Positions 25,545 through 39,053 of a DNA stretch of 64,000 bases are shown one piece after another. The position numbers were made by a program, and so were the translations under genes. The stretch covers positions 2,113,810 to 2,177,809 of the forward strand of contig JACBWW010000051.1 in the NCBI GenBank assembly GCA_020086605.1, read 5' to 3'. This DNA comes from Lanius collurio. Its lineage: Eukaryota; Chordata; Aves; Passeriformes; Laniidae. The notes under the pieces are model-generated. The model had not been told where the DNA came from. It ran no database searches and saw only the letters and a list, made by a program, of their open reading frames with translations. Position 1 is the first letter of the stretch. The number at the start of each line of letters is the position of its first letter.

Positions 25545-28500
25545 GCCTCATATTGTCAGCTACTATTTGAGTCCTGGGTGGAGGGGAGCACCTTTTGCAA
25601 TGTGTCATTTACTGAGGATTTTATAAAACCAGAAGTGTCACTACCTGAGTTCAGATTAGTAAACTCAACCTGTCAAGTGCCTGATTTTTACAAAATTCTC
25701 CTTTTGCCCTACAACCTGCATTTTCATGTGCTTTTGTATTACCTTTTCAATCAATAAACCTTGAGAGCAGTGCCTCCTTGTTCAGATCTAAGGTTAAGTT
25801 CCACACACTTTTTCTAAACAGAATTCTACAAAAGGCTCCCTGAGGACAGCTATTGATTAGGGCTGTGATGTTCGTCTCTATTGCGTGGCATGGAGGGGAC
25901 AAGTGTGCTAAACACCTGTAAGTGCAGCCAGGGAGGTATCCTGAGGGGAAGGGCAGCACCTGGAAATGGTGAACTCCCAGAAACAGCAGGAGTGGCGTGG
26001 AGTTAAAGAAGAGGAAATGAAAGAAAAAGTTGTTGAATAGCATTGTTGGGTGAGTGGTTGCTGCAGCAGTGACACAGCATGTGGTGGAGCAGCAGAGTGC
26101 AGAGCACACGAGGAGCAAGTGCAGCTGGAGGTGCAGGGACAGCGGGTGGCTGTGGGACCACGGCGGTGCCAAGGGCCACTGGGGCAGGTTTACAGCTCTC
26201 CCCCTTTTGCTTTGGTCATCATAAAATGGGGGTTTATTCACATTGTCAGTGCCACTCTGCCAAATGCTGTTAGAGGAATATCCTCCTAGATATCACTTGT
26301 TGCCTGGATTCTGAACTATATACTTCTTGTCTGATCAAAGAGCTCACTCATGTATAGGCTGCTGAGCAACTGCCCAAAAGGACAGAGGAAAACAAACACT
26401 AGGAAGCTCAGGAATTAGTGGGTCCTCCCTAGTCACTTATGCCCCTTTGGCCATGGCTGGAGGACAAAGGATTTACAGCTGCCAGTTTATGTATATTAAC
26501 TGTGCTATATATACTGTGTTTCATTTTTATCTTGTTGGAATCTCTGGGAAAAGCTGACAGGATTATAAAATGGAAAAGCAAAATAATCAAATGGCTGGGT
26601 GTAGATTGTACTTTTAAATTTTCACCATATAAGTCTATTTTTGAAAAAGTATACAAGCTAGAAAAAATGAAGCTGTCCCCAACTACTCATGTGCCAAATA
26701 TTTTCTTTTTTTTTTCTTTTTTTTGCTTTGCTTTTGTAGCACTACACTAAGCATGTAAATTAACTTTGGTAAAAATCCTGCTGTCTTTTCCCCCTAAATA
26801 CATTTCTTTTCCAAAAAACGAAATGAGAAAATGCATGTGAATAAAGAGACAGAGTAAGAAAAAAAAAATCCCAAGGAGATCTTTACCCTGTAATCTTTGA
26901 TATTGCTGCCCAGCATGTTAACATTAGGCCACTGCATCACATGGTGCAGAAGTGTGAGTTTAAAAGCCAATGATCTCTACAGATTTTCCAGTCTTTCACA
27001 GTTACAGAAGCACCTGTACTAAATATATTTGTGTTGATGATTCAATAGCCATCACAGGGTTCTTAATGACTGACCTGAGGTACCCAAGCTACTCAGTGGA
27101 AATGCAGTGGGGGCAATAATTTTTGTTTGCCTTTCATTGAACAGACATCTATGCTGAAGGGTGGACAGACTTTGTGTTTTGTGACAAATAATTTCAAATG
27201 TACACCACTTTTCTGAGGAGAGCATCTCAAAACCTGGCTGAAAAGTCTAGATTCTGTTTCTGCAGGCAGGTGAAAGAATGGCTTTGAGTAAGTGTAAGTG
27301 CCAACATTCAAATCAGAATGTTCATATTATAACTCTGTTTATCTCTGAGTTTCTGTTCTCTGTAAATGGACAATGACTATGTTGGGAGCAGTGCAAAATA
27401 CATTGTGTGTGTATGTATCTATGTAAAGCACATAAGTGCATTTCCATTTTTCTCACAAGCATTATTTTAAAATATTTTGCATATTCAATCACCTCTATCT
27501 TTACAATTACATCAGCAATGTGCTAAAAAGACACTTCAGGGAAGGGAAAGTAGATTGTTAATACCAGTATATCACCTGCCATCTGGACACACTTAACACA
27601 TGGTGAGATGTAAAGATTCAGCCATTTGTGGAATTTGATCCCAGAGCTCACTTTCAATCAGGTAAAGTCATGTCTAGGCAGGCACAGATGTTGTATGTAC
27701 ATAATGTAGTTCATTTAATTTGTTGCCTACTTGTGTTAGAATAAGGCTGTGCTGGGATTAGTGCAGAGCCACGGTGCTCTGCTAGGTGAACTGGTGACAT
27801 TCTGGTTCAAAGGGGGGTGAGCTGTGCCATGCCCTGTGCATGGCAGCATGGACAGAACAGCTTCAGCATGGTGCTGCACTCCCCCTGATCGTGGTCACAG
27901 GAATGCAGCGGAACAGGGAGTTTGCTTATCATCTCCCCATTTTGTGCATTGTCCAAAAAAATCCACAGTAGTGTCATCAGACTTTTCCACAAGATAAATA
28001 TAGCAATTCAGGTGCTTTTTCCTGTGCATTGCAGACCAGTGTTGATGTTTTCAATTCTTTCTGCCCATATCCTGCCTGTGGGCCCAGGGTGCACACACTT
28101 TTCCTTTACTAGCTTTAGCAGATATGGTCCCAAACATGTAGATGGAATTCTGTGAATATGCACAGCTTTAACAGGTAGACAGTGGAAGAGTGCTGTAAAA
28201 ATCCAAAATCTAAGTACCTTCTAAGGTCTTCTTTAGTGGAACATTTTCTTTTATTTACATGAATACTTACATTTATGGTGGCAGCCATATTTAAAACACC
28301 CAAATTCTCTGCAAGGTCACTACATCATCAAATGTATTTACATGGGTCTCTTCCCTACTCAGAAATACCCACATTCTTTATTGTTTTATCTTTGAGTAAA
28401 AATGTAACTCTTCACCAAGTATGTTGCCCTTACAGATCTGTATTCTTGGAATACACATTCAGTTAGCACAACAAGCAGTGACATAGTCTATACTGATATT

Positions 28501-31500
28501 GCAGGCACCCTGGCTGGTCCATAGATGTCCCTTTGTGATGCTGCAGCATTTGTCACTGTTGAGCAGAGCAGTGAGTTTGTGTAGCACTTCCCATGTTCTG
28601 TCCTGAGCCTGTGCATTCACTGCCAGCACAGAAATGCTCCATTCACAGTTCACACGTGCAGGAAGATACTGGCTAGGAAAAGTGGGTGTATTTTGGAAAT
28701 CCCAGTGCTGACCATTAACCTCCAGCTGCAGGATTAGGATTGCACAGCACAGGGTCACGGAATGAGAACTGCACTCCTGCAGTGGTGAGAGGGGAAAAGC
28801 AGGGAGGGAGCTCCCTGTCTCTGCAGGTGGAAGAGGGACAGTAGGAGAGCTGCAAAAGGCTGGCAGAGGTAGACCAGTCAGATTCTCCTCTCCATTGGCA
28901 GATGGCACTAAATCATTTCAGTCAGTTCTGTCCACGCCCAATCTGGTTTTGTTCTAAGGGAGCTGAAATCCTCCCGAGCCCACCATCTGTCAGCCACCCT
29001 GCCATACGCACAAGGAGGTAGGCATGTACATCCTCCAGGGAAAGATGGTGGCATCCATTTCCAGAACAGGGCTGCTATTCACCACAACTGGAGATACTGA
29101 AATGTGCTAAAAATTCAGTGTTCCACATCTACACATAGCATCTCTGCTGTACATCCTGTAGCTCAGGAAAGAGAGCTGTCTACTGCTTGGCCATTTCATT
29201 GATCCCCAAAGGCTGGATGTTGTCTGGAATATGCCACTCAAAAGTTGACATTTAAAGTGTAAATTTAGCATTTGTCAAAATTTGCAGTCTGTATGTGATA
29301 TCTTCCCTAGGAATATATTACTCTTACAAAATTTTTACCTAATGCCAAAATACCCTTGGTTACCTCTAACAATAGCAAGCTTATCTTCCTTCCTATTTCT
29401 GAAGCTGTGGAAGGCCTTGGTGAGTCTCTGCACCATGGTAGCACTGCATGCCTTTATTTCCCTGTTGAAGGGGACATTCCTTGTTCTTGCCTTTGTTGCA
29501 GATTCAGACTGCCTTTCATATATTAGAAGCTCTGTACACCAGGCAAGTGGTAGAGAGTTTTGTGCATTACACATTAAGATGTAGGTAAGGTCCATAGCAA
29601 ATGAAACAAGAGTTTGAAAGGTGCAATGGGTGAGCAAGTTTCAAACATTACTTGGAGTGATGCTGGCTGATTGACAGTCACTCACCAGGAAAAAAAACAT
29701 TGTCTCTCAAACTCCTAGAAAATTAATGTATTTGTCCTTTTTCATACTTGTTTCAGATTTCATGGCTACCCATGCTGTCTTGCCCCACAGGATATTAAAT
29801 AATAACAGTCTTCAGGCAGCAAAGAGAAGAACTAATTGTCGTTATTCTTCTACTTCACCACTGCTGCTGTAATTGGAAGTTATCTCCTTATAATTGCATC
29901 TGTAGTGAATAGTAATTATAATTCTTACCATTAGCTTTTTCTTGTAATTAGTTTTTTTCCCCTTATAAAATAATATTTTGCACTACTTCTTGTCTGACTT
30001 AAGGACACAAAGATGGTCACTCTATTGGCACTGTTGTTAGTGTTGTTAATTGCAAAGGTGGGTTTTGCACAGCTCACAGTAACCTGTGATATGAGCAGTG
30101 GAATGGAGTCAGGGAACAGCTGGAGAACACGAGCTGTGAATAGGAGAGCAGAGCTTAGAGTGCTGAACATAGAGGATGAGTATTACTACTGAGTCGAGCT
30201 TTGAAATTAATTTAGATCAAACTGAATCACTTAAAAGAACCAAAAAAGCAAGCTTGCCAGCTCTTACTCAAATCAAACAGATATGCTTTTTAAAAACCAT
30301 ATTTTTACATCAGCTTTTTGGCATATTTAAGAATGGGAGCAAACATTTTATCCACAGGGTATAACCTATACAGAGTGGGCTCGGTGAAAAGATTCTCAAG
30401 CTCTCTCTGGAGTGTTTTGTCCCACAGTAAAAGTCTCATCTCTTTTCCAATAGCTCCATTTTGTTACCAAAAAATGTTAATTTCATTTTTAAAATATTAA
30501 TATTGTAGAATTATACAGCGTGATGCAAAAGAGAGGTTGACTATGAAGTTTTATGAGCTTCCCTTCATTATATATCATATAAGCATAAAGCTCTTATGAG
30601 TCTGCTCACAAACTGAGAAAATGCTGATAGCTTTAGCAAATAATAAAACATATTTTGACTGCCAATTTTAAATTTAATTTGAGCTGTAAATATTCATTAA
30701 ATACTATATTACTGTATGTTTGTATGTTACCAGTATATTTTATAACATTAATTTGCAGGTCTAAACAGCAGTGTAAGATTGGGCTTGCAGCACCCAGTTG
30801 AGTGAATGCTGGTTATTTTGTAAATCATTTTTCTGATCGAATTTTTAGACTATGCAGTAGGAATATCTGCAGCTGAAAACACATGGTGAAAGGGTCTGCA
30901 GTGAACAATAAGCTCCATAAGCACATTCCCCATAGACCGTGATTGACAATTCTTGTAGAATCTTGTCCCACCCAACTTCCTGCTATATTGTTGCTCAGAC
31001 TACAGCTACTATATGTGGGCTTTTCATCCTGTTTTTTAACCATCACTTTGAATCAGATATGCTAGAAATCTCTCCTTCTCCTCTTTTTTCAGCTTAGACT
31101 TAGTATTGTGCACATTCTTAAGACTTTGAAAATCCTAATTTTCGTCTGACACATATCTTCCCCCAGCTCCAAAATTTGCCATTATAATTTGATCAAAACT
31201 TCTTTTTATTAGCAGGGTGCACTATATATAGATAGAGCATGTGTTTGACATTTTCATAGCAAAACACAGACCATGTGTGTAGAAAATTGCATTATGAGTC
31301 AACTTACCTGTTTATTTACTTCTATTTTTTCCTTGAAAACGTAGAAGAATTGACAGATGCAGAAGTTTAATTAAGAGGAAGCTATTTTGGCTTTCTGTTC
31401 ATAAAAGAGAAAAATATATGAGACTAAAAAACTTCTCTTATCTTCCTTTGCTTTTTGAATTGGTGTGATTTAACCCTTATGTGAAAACTCTCTATAACTC

Positions 31501-34500
31501 CAAACCCCTATTTACACTTATAGAGAGAAGTTTCCACTTGTCGGAGGAAATTTTGGGAGCCAAGATCAGCCTTTAAGGAATTTTTAACAATGAGTTATAA
31601 AGCCCCACGGAACAAGGATTTATAGCAGAAATGCTGACACACTAAAGTGGTGCAAAAAGGCACGGATACAATATAATTAAAGCTACAGAAGGCCGGTACT
31701 GCTGCCTGTCTCCTTGACAAGTTCTCTGATTTTTAGCTTTACAGCTTTAACAGCATCAACTGTTTTTGTCAAGGGTGGTTTGTTGATTTGTTTTGTGGTT
31801 TTAAGTTGGGGTTTTTTTTGTTTTTTTTTTTCTCTCTTTTAACAGATGTATTAGAAGAGTTTTATAAAACTGCAGCAGAAGGCAAAACAGCAGTGAAATG
31901 ATTGAAGATATGCATTTGAATCAGTTTGGTTTATAGGGATTACTTAGACTATGTGAAAATCCATGAAGGTCATAATGACATTTATGTCATCCTAAAACTG
32001 ATGTGTGCTACTTTTTATTTCCTTTGTACACTGAACAAGAAACAATTTTAAATATACGGTTGAATTAAAAAGTAGTTGTCTTCAGCTTTTAGTGCAAAGC
32101 AGACATCTAAGGAAATATATTATGTAATCAAAATTCACACTTTTTGGAGCTAAATAGCATTTTCAACTATGCTGCAATTTCACCAGAATTAAAACCAAAT
32201 ATCTACTCCAGAAAATTAGTTAATATGTAGTTTCTACAAGCAAACATTTATGGGGGAGCTTTAAGCATTTTTAAAAAAATATTGAAGACTCCCTTTTGCT
32301 ATCAGTACTGACTGTAGTCTGAGAGTCAGAAAAAGAAGTATCTTCCATTCCATCCATGCCATCTACAAGCTTTCCCTTTTAAAAATTAATTTGTTATAAG
32401 CAGATCCATATTAAAAATTCATAAATATATAATAAACAAATGCTGCATTATTGTTTTCAGTAGGTATCTGATTTCTAATAGTCAAACACCTTGTCATGGG
32501 AGCTCCAAAATCAAATGCCTTGTATTCCTAAATTACCAAAATAAGAGCATACTCAATTTTAGCATTCACATGATCCATGGCTTTTGTGTTCTGCCTTTAA
32601 ACTTTCTGCCCCCTCCATCATTTTTCAGCTAAAAACAGAGGGGAGAAAATAAAGCTGAGATTCACAGATTTCCAACTCAAAGAACTGTGGGCAACAGTGA
32701 AAATATACAATCAGTATATTGAAAGTACCTTATTAACTGAGCATATTTCAAAAATATTTTGTCATATGTTAATTTATGCTTACGTGCTCTTCTGATTATG
32801 TCTAACTAATTATTTTACGTAAACATTCCTTTTCATATCTTTTAATCATCGATACATTTTAATAGATATAAGTTTGCTCTAATTCCTTAATCCTTATTCT
32901 TTAAATAAGTGGAAGTTTAGGTTTACAGCTCTTGCTTACCCATGGCCTTTGTGCTGTGAGCCTGTGGCCAGCACTGACCAGCAGCCTTGGAAAAGTACAG
33001 CTTGGCACATATCAGTAATTGTGCTTCATTTCAAATATTATGGTTGCACCAGTTGAAGGTGCAAATAAATAGAAACCTTTTGCATGGGTTGATAATGTGA
33101 AAAATACACCCTTTGACCCTTAATTCTTTGAGTTGTCCTTGCAGATCCACAGCAATATTTGACTCAAAGGACTGGTTGTGGCTACCAGAGGAACAAGGCA
33201 TAAGTGACACAAAATACCAGTTTTGAGTTACCCTCACATGTTTAACTCAAATGTAAAGCTGTGCCTACAAAATAGCTCCTTTGCTGGGGAAGAGAGAGAA
33301 AAGAGTAATTACTCCTGTAACAAAATGACTGAAAATCAAGACAAAGTCAAGAGAATCATGTGGCTCATGCTGTTTGCCTTAATGCTAATAAAATCAGTTT
33401 GGTGGTTTTCCCACAATTAGGAGACTTTTCTGAAATACATTCCTAAATACTTATATAAAAGAAGCAAGCACAGCATGGAATATATTTATTAACCATTTTT
33501 TTACTTCAAAGCTTTTCATTTTTACATAATTTCACCAGCAGAATTTTTTTTTTTTTCAAAATGTCCCTGTGAACATTGTTTGGGTCTCTTAAAATACAGC
33601 AATTGGAGTGGATCAGCAGTTGGTAAAATTAATCTAAAGTAACTGTTTATTCACTGTGGCTCCAATGTAATCCTACTGCTTTAAAGAATTTCAAAAACTT
33701 CACAATATATAATTATATTTGAAGAATTTAATGAGTATGAAGACATTCATCAGTACAGGGGGGAAATGTTATCGATAAAATTCCTAATCCACAGATGGTG
33801 CAGCTGAAATGGGGATCAATCATCAGAGGTTAAATCTCACTTGTAAATTGTGTCCCAGATTACATAAAGAATCACTAGACACTTGAAAAGTAGACAGAAT
33901 TCCAGTACTCAAGAGTTCATATTCCTATTTTAGGCTTTATGGGAGCTATTACACACAAACAAAATGATACAGGGCCAGATACCTTAATAAAAGTCACAAA
34001 GAGTATTCCTAAGGAGGTTTTGACATTTTTCAGATATTTGGTTTACCCAGGAGAATTTTACTAGTTACATCCACATGTTGCTGCTACAATAACACCCTTT
34101 TAAACACTCATACTGTGCTATAATAGCGTTTTTCTCTTGCTTAGCTCAAAGCTTTGCCTAGGACTCAAAAAAAAAAATCTGCAAAGCAAACGTGGAACCT
34201 TGTTTGCAGAAAATGTATTGATTTAAAGCTACATACCAGGGTACATGGAAGTTTCTGCTGGGAAATAGGAGCTCACATCTAATTTGGAACATGTCAGAGT
34301 ATGGACTGATGTTACTGATGTTAAGAGTGATGTATCATAGAATGGATTGGTCCCAGAATATTGACACTCTTGAGACAGAATTAGATACTGAGACTGTGAC
34401 TTTTGTCTTCACACCATGGCATTATGTTATGCAGTTGCATCAGTGACCATAAAGATCTAGTTTTGAAATGAAAAGCAGCAGTTTTTCTGTATCTGTGTGT

Positions 34501-37500
34501 TCAAATTCAATGGAACATTGTGTTTGAGACAGCCTAGTTACTGCTGGATGTATTCTCTTCCCAAAAGAGACTTCAGAAGGAGCAATGCTCATACAATGGA
34601 GAGGAAGATTCATTTTCATAAGGGTTAGATAATGGTAATTAACAAAACAGGGTTTGTCTTACCTATCACTGCTGTCCAAGATTTCTGGATACATCGTGTT
34701 CACTTTCTTGGCATTGAAATATCTGGAGATTTGTGTGTTTTTCAAAGCAAAAATCTATTTATCTGTGTATTTGTTCTCCTCAAATCTTTGACAGAGTTCT
34801 TGAATTAAGAAGGTGGAATGGGAGTCAAGGTAGGGCAGGAGGAAGATCTGGGGATGATGGAATCCAGTAGATGATGACACTCAGCAAAGGAGATGGATTT
34901 TCCAAGGAAATAAAAACAAAATCAAGTACTTCTACTGCACTGCACTTGTGAAGATAAGGACCTATTTGATATAAATAGAAAGTGCTTCCATGGCACCATG
35001 GTGGCTCGGAAAGTGCAGCCACTAAACTACACAGAAAGCATTTCTCTTGTTTGAGAAAAACAGAGAGGGCTGTAAGGCACATTTCTGAATGCCCTACTGC
35101 TTAATAGCAAAGTAGAACAGAAAATGGTAAAGATGGGAGATAAAATGAGGAATTGATGAAGGTTTTTCTGTGTGTACATTGGAACAGAGTAAGGTATGTT
35201 TTCAGGGACAGGGAAAACTGAAACACTTTTGTTATCAATCCTCTTGGTTTTATTTTGGTTTTGCTTCTTTGCACATATGTTGATAGTCTTTCACTGCATT
35301 TTTAACTCATACTTGTGTTACTGTGATAGCTTAAACTGTCTTCACAGAAGTTTGTATTTGTACAAGGTCACTAACCAAGGACAGGGAAAAAAAATTAAAG
35401 GAGTGAAGAAAAGGAGGAGAAAAAAGGGCTCTGAAAGCTTTAGAAGAGCTGTTACACTTCATAAAGATTGAACAAAAGTCCCTCAAAAATCATGTGCCAA
35501 ATGATCATAAATTATTACAATGTGCTGAGCAAATTGTGTGCCTAAATACTGTATATGTATTCCTGGATAAATCAGGTGCATTTAAAACCCCTAAGTATAA
35601 TGAACTTTGTTTTTTATCACAAATGCCTTAGTCCTCATCTGCCCACTGTGTCTGGTAAGGGGGACCCAAAGAGTCAAATGGGAAATGTTTCATTTCTATG
35701 GCACAAAGAGCAGGTGAGCCACAACTGTTTCAGGTTGGGTATTCTGTGCTGCTGCTTGAAGATGTTTTGGCATTAAAGCATCCTCTCAGGGCAGCTGGCT
35801 GGGATACACGAACCCAACTATTGAAAACTGGGTCAAAGGTGTGCTTTTATATGTCCTCACCAAGGAAAAAACCCCAAAATATCCCATGATATCTTACAAT
35901 TATACACTTCGGGGGCATTTACAACCTAAAAAAGAAATGATGAGACTATTTTCTGCTTTAAATGCACTTGGATGATTGCAATTCAGCTTAACTTGGTGTT
36001 ATCCCACAGTTTCTTAGGTTTTCTAATAAGAAATAAATACAGGATCACCCAAGGCCTTTACAGGGTCACCCAAGGGGTAAATGTGTTGACACTGATGTGA
36101 CATGCAGCCCCCAAAGTGGTGCCATGGCAGTGCTCTCTCCACTGTAGCAGCCAGCACAAAATAATACCTCAGTAAGTAGAAAACTATGACATTTAGTCCC
36201 AAATAAATACAGTTTGGATCTCTTTTGTGTTTGTGAACCATGCTGACTGAAATCTCATTGAACAACTGGGTAGCTGTGGCAATGGCCTGCAATGGTTTTG
36301 ACACAAATGGATTCCAGAAAATTTCCTTGGGGTGAAGTTTCTGCCAGATGCCGTCAAGTTGGTTATAATTATGGGAATTGTAATAAAAATAATTTTCTGA
36401 TTGAACAATTAGACCAACATGGTGATCAAGTTTTTCATGATCATCAATAATGCAAAGTAATCAGTGTGATGTTTTGTTTTATCACCTGGTAATTTTAAGA
36501 AGATCCCATTTATCATGGAAGTGACCTATAGAAACAAAACAAATGAAACTAATAGAATTTTATAGGATTTTAACTGCATCACATTAAAAAAAAAATATTC
36601 AAAGAGTTCAGAATTGGACAGAAAATATAAACTTCTCTAAATTAATGAATTTCTGCTATGAAACCCTCAAGATGCAGAAAGAAGACAACTGTTTTGGTTG
36701 TAAGTAGGTCTGGTTCACATTGCTTTGTAGTGGTTTGGACACATTGGGGGATCCTGATCCACCTGACTCCAACAGCTTTTTGTGTTCTTTACTACAGGGG
36801 TTCCAATTTATTTTTCCACTTAAGTCGATATGAAGTCAGAAACCCAAATGCTTCACTGAGTATAAATGAGGTCGCTGTCAGGATGGGCTCTATTACCAGT
36901 ACAAGTAAGAGTAAATCAGAGCAGTCCCAAGGATGTCATAATTTATGCTGGTGACATTTACCTTAGGTGGCTGGGGATTATCATATATCAAAAAGTCACG
37001 TTTTCCCCCAGTTTACATCACGTTAATCATAGCTTAGCTAAACATAAAGATCCAGCTTCAGGTTCAGTTGCACATCATATCAGCTACCAAACATCAACTC
37101 AAAATCAGTTGCTATGGCTTCAACTATTGCCTGGTTCATCTGTGTTCAAATACTCAGATTCAAGGAAAGGGGGTTTTTTAGAAATCAATTACATCTTATT
37201 TATAAAACAGTCAGCAATGTGGAAAGTCAGATTTAAAATAATTTCAAACTTCCTGGCAGTAAATAAAAGCTTTAGTCCAGCAAATCATTAGTTTATCTTC
37301 AAATTTAATAACTGTATCCAACACTGTGTAAGTGGCTTAAGGGCATTAGGGTTCTTAGTGTCTGTAAACTACATTGTTGAGACTTGTTTTTAAATATTTA
37401 TAAGTCTACTATTAAGAACAAATAATTTTCTCAATCTATTTCACTATCAGAAATTATTTATAAGTATATCATTAATTATTTATATTTTCCTGGTATTATA

Positions 37501-38400
37501 TTTACATTAATAATTAAATGCATCTAATTATTAAATCGTATAAATAAGATTTCGTTTCATTGATGAGTTGAAGTGCAAACAGCAGTTCCATCACTGACTG
37601 TAAACATTTGAAATGAGATACTCTTCAGTACCAAGCCCTCATCCCTGCTAGAAGTCAGGATGTGCTGAGGTAACTCAGGTAACTCAGGTAACTGAGCAAC
37701 GTGCTGAGGTAACTTCTCCCTCACTGTCTGTGGTACATCATTACTGACCCCTGACAGGTTCTGAGTTCTCCCAGCCAGAATGAGCTTTGTCCACCTCTCA
37801 CAGTTATTACAGGCAGCCAGTGTCCCTGTCTGACCACCAATTCCCTCTGTGCTGCCGAATGACAATCACCCTATATAGGGCAGGTAAGATCTCATTCCCA
37901 CCCCAGGGACCTGAGCCATCTCCTCATTAAAATTTGCAAAGTGTTCCCCAGCTCACTGAAATGTGTAACGCTGCACCTTAGTGCCAGGAGTTATAACCCA
38001 TCCCAAGGGACACTGATTTCTGCAGTGCCCAAAATGCCCAGTTCTGTCAGCCCCAGCAGGATCAGCAGCAGCATTTCCCAGCCACAGCAGGGTGAGCTCC
38101 ATGCTCCCTGATACACACCACGACACATTTAACAAGGGGCCCATTTCTCACTCAGTTTTGTCTTGTACACAATATAATTACATGATGAGTAAAATGTAAC
38201 CTGTTTCAGCCCCTGATTATACAGAGTTAGTCTAGGTTCAAAAGCCTGTCATTAGTCTATATGAATTCTTCTGGTGATCACAGTTCTTTAGCATAAACCT
38301 TCAGCTGACACAGTCCCACTGCTATTTCTGGTCTTTCCATTATGAGGGATTACTCATTTCTAGTGATAATGTGCAGTGGCCCATATGTGCAACTTTTGTG
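25545..38400. other. Long AT-rich gene-free stretch
   Basis: No exon, RNA gene or clear transposon is recognisable in 12.9 kb. GC-richer patches at about 25880-26210 and 28470-29050 account for the two longest open frames (164 codons at 25747-26241 minus and 149 codons at 28459-28908 minus); neither resembles a known family. An 8-bp-arm hairpin (TGCCATGC...GCATGGCA) is at 27825-27845. T-runs lie near 26702-26725, 31808-31830 and 33543-33556. A 9-bp unit AGGTAACTC is repeated three times at 37668-37694. The stretch 37380-37560 is extremely AT-rich with repeated ATTAATTA-like sites. A 141-codon frame at 36866-37291 has no recognisable content. Confidence 0.5.
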
Positions 38401-39053
38401 GCAGACTAAAGTTGTTATTCTGGTCGGGGGGTTTCTCCCGGCCCGGGCTGGATGGGGTCAGAGGCTCCGATCCAAGAAGCCGTAGCGAACCCAGAGAGGT
38501 GATCCCGTGAGGAACCGTCTCCCAGGGGGTCGTGGCTTCTCTCAGCCTTCGGCCGGGGTTGCCTGCAGAGGATGCCTGGCTCAGCAGCCATCAGCTCTTA
38601 GTGCAGTGATTTCAGCTCGGTTCTGCACAGCAAAACCCCCCTTGGCCAGGCCCGGATAGAGAGAGAGGAGGAGACTCTCCGGTGGTTCCGCAGAAGCAGC
38701 TTTTTTTTCGCATCTTCCACGAAGGGGTGACCAGAGACGAAATCCTCCCCGACTCAGGGCAGAGGGGTCTCTTTTATGGGGGTACAGAGGTGGGCGTACA
38801 AGGGTAAGAAACCAATGGGTACTAGGGTATTTTACATACAGTTTCCTAGAGGATCTTAGATCTATCTTTTCTAACTAAAAAGGCTCTTTGTTTCCCCAAG
38901 AGGGGCCTGGAGGGAGATAGTGCTACCTCCTTATCTCCAGGCCTCCCTGTCAGGGCAGGGAGCCGTCAGACCCCGTTTGGAGATGTTACAGCTGTCTTTA
39001 TCTAAACAAGGGCTTCCTGCCAAGACAGGGGCTTGTCAACCCCTACAGCAGAC
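38401..39053 (-). mobile_element. Solo LTR of an ERVK-like endogenous retrovirus
   Basis: The LTR body is 38407-39047, about 641 bp, and is flanked on both sides by the 6-mer GCAGAC (38401-38406 and 39048-39053), a target-site duplication of the length typical of beta/ERVK-type elements. Read on the minus strand it begins TGTAGGGG and ends in TTTA, so the usual terminal CA appears to have become TA. A TATA-like CATAAAAGA (minus strand, about 38770-38778) marks the core promoter; sequence to its right is U3 and to its left R-U5. The LTR is GC-rich against AT-rich flanks. No gag, pol or env is next to it, so it is a solo LTR left by recombination. The family name is not assigned. Confidence 0.82.

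Noticed and set aside
25747..26241. 164-codon minus-strand frame
   Set aside because: No domain or motif is recognisable, Leu/His/Ser/Thr-rich low-complexity character, and it spans an abrupt composition change. More likely chance in a GC-richer patch.
27825..27845. 8-bp hairpin as a terminator or microRNA precursor
   Set aside because: Arms too short for a microRNA precursor and bacterial-type terminators do not apply to vertebrate DNA.
34333..34400. TCATAGAATGGATTGG resembling a CR1 3' tail
   Set aside because: Sequence to the right does not follow the CR1 order (no GACCTC, TCCAACC or CAGCCACA blocks), so the short match is not enough.
36866..37291. 141-codon plus-strand frame
   Set aside because: No recognisable content, overlaps another frame, and there is no supporting splice or promoter context visible.
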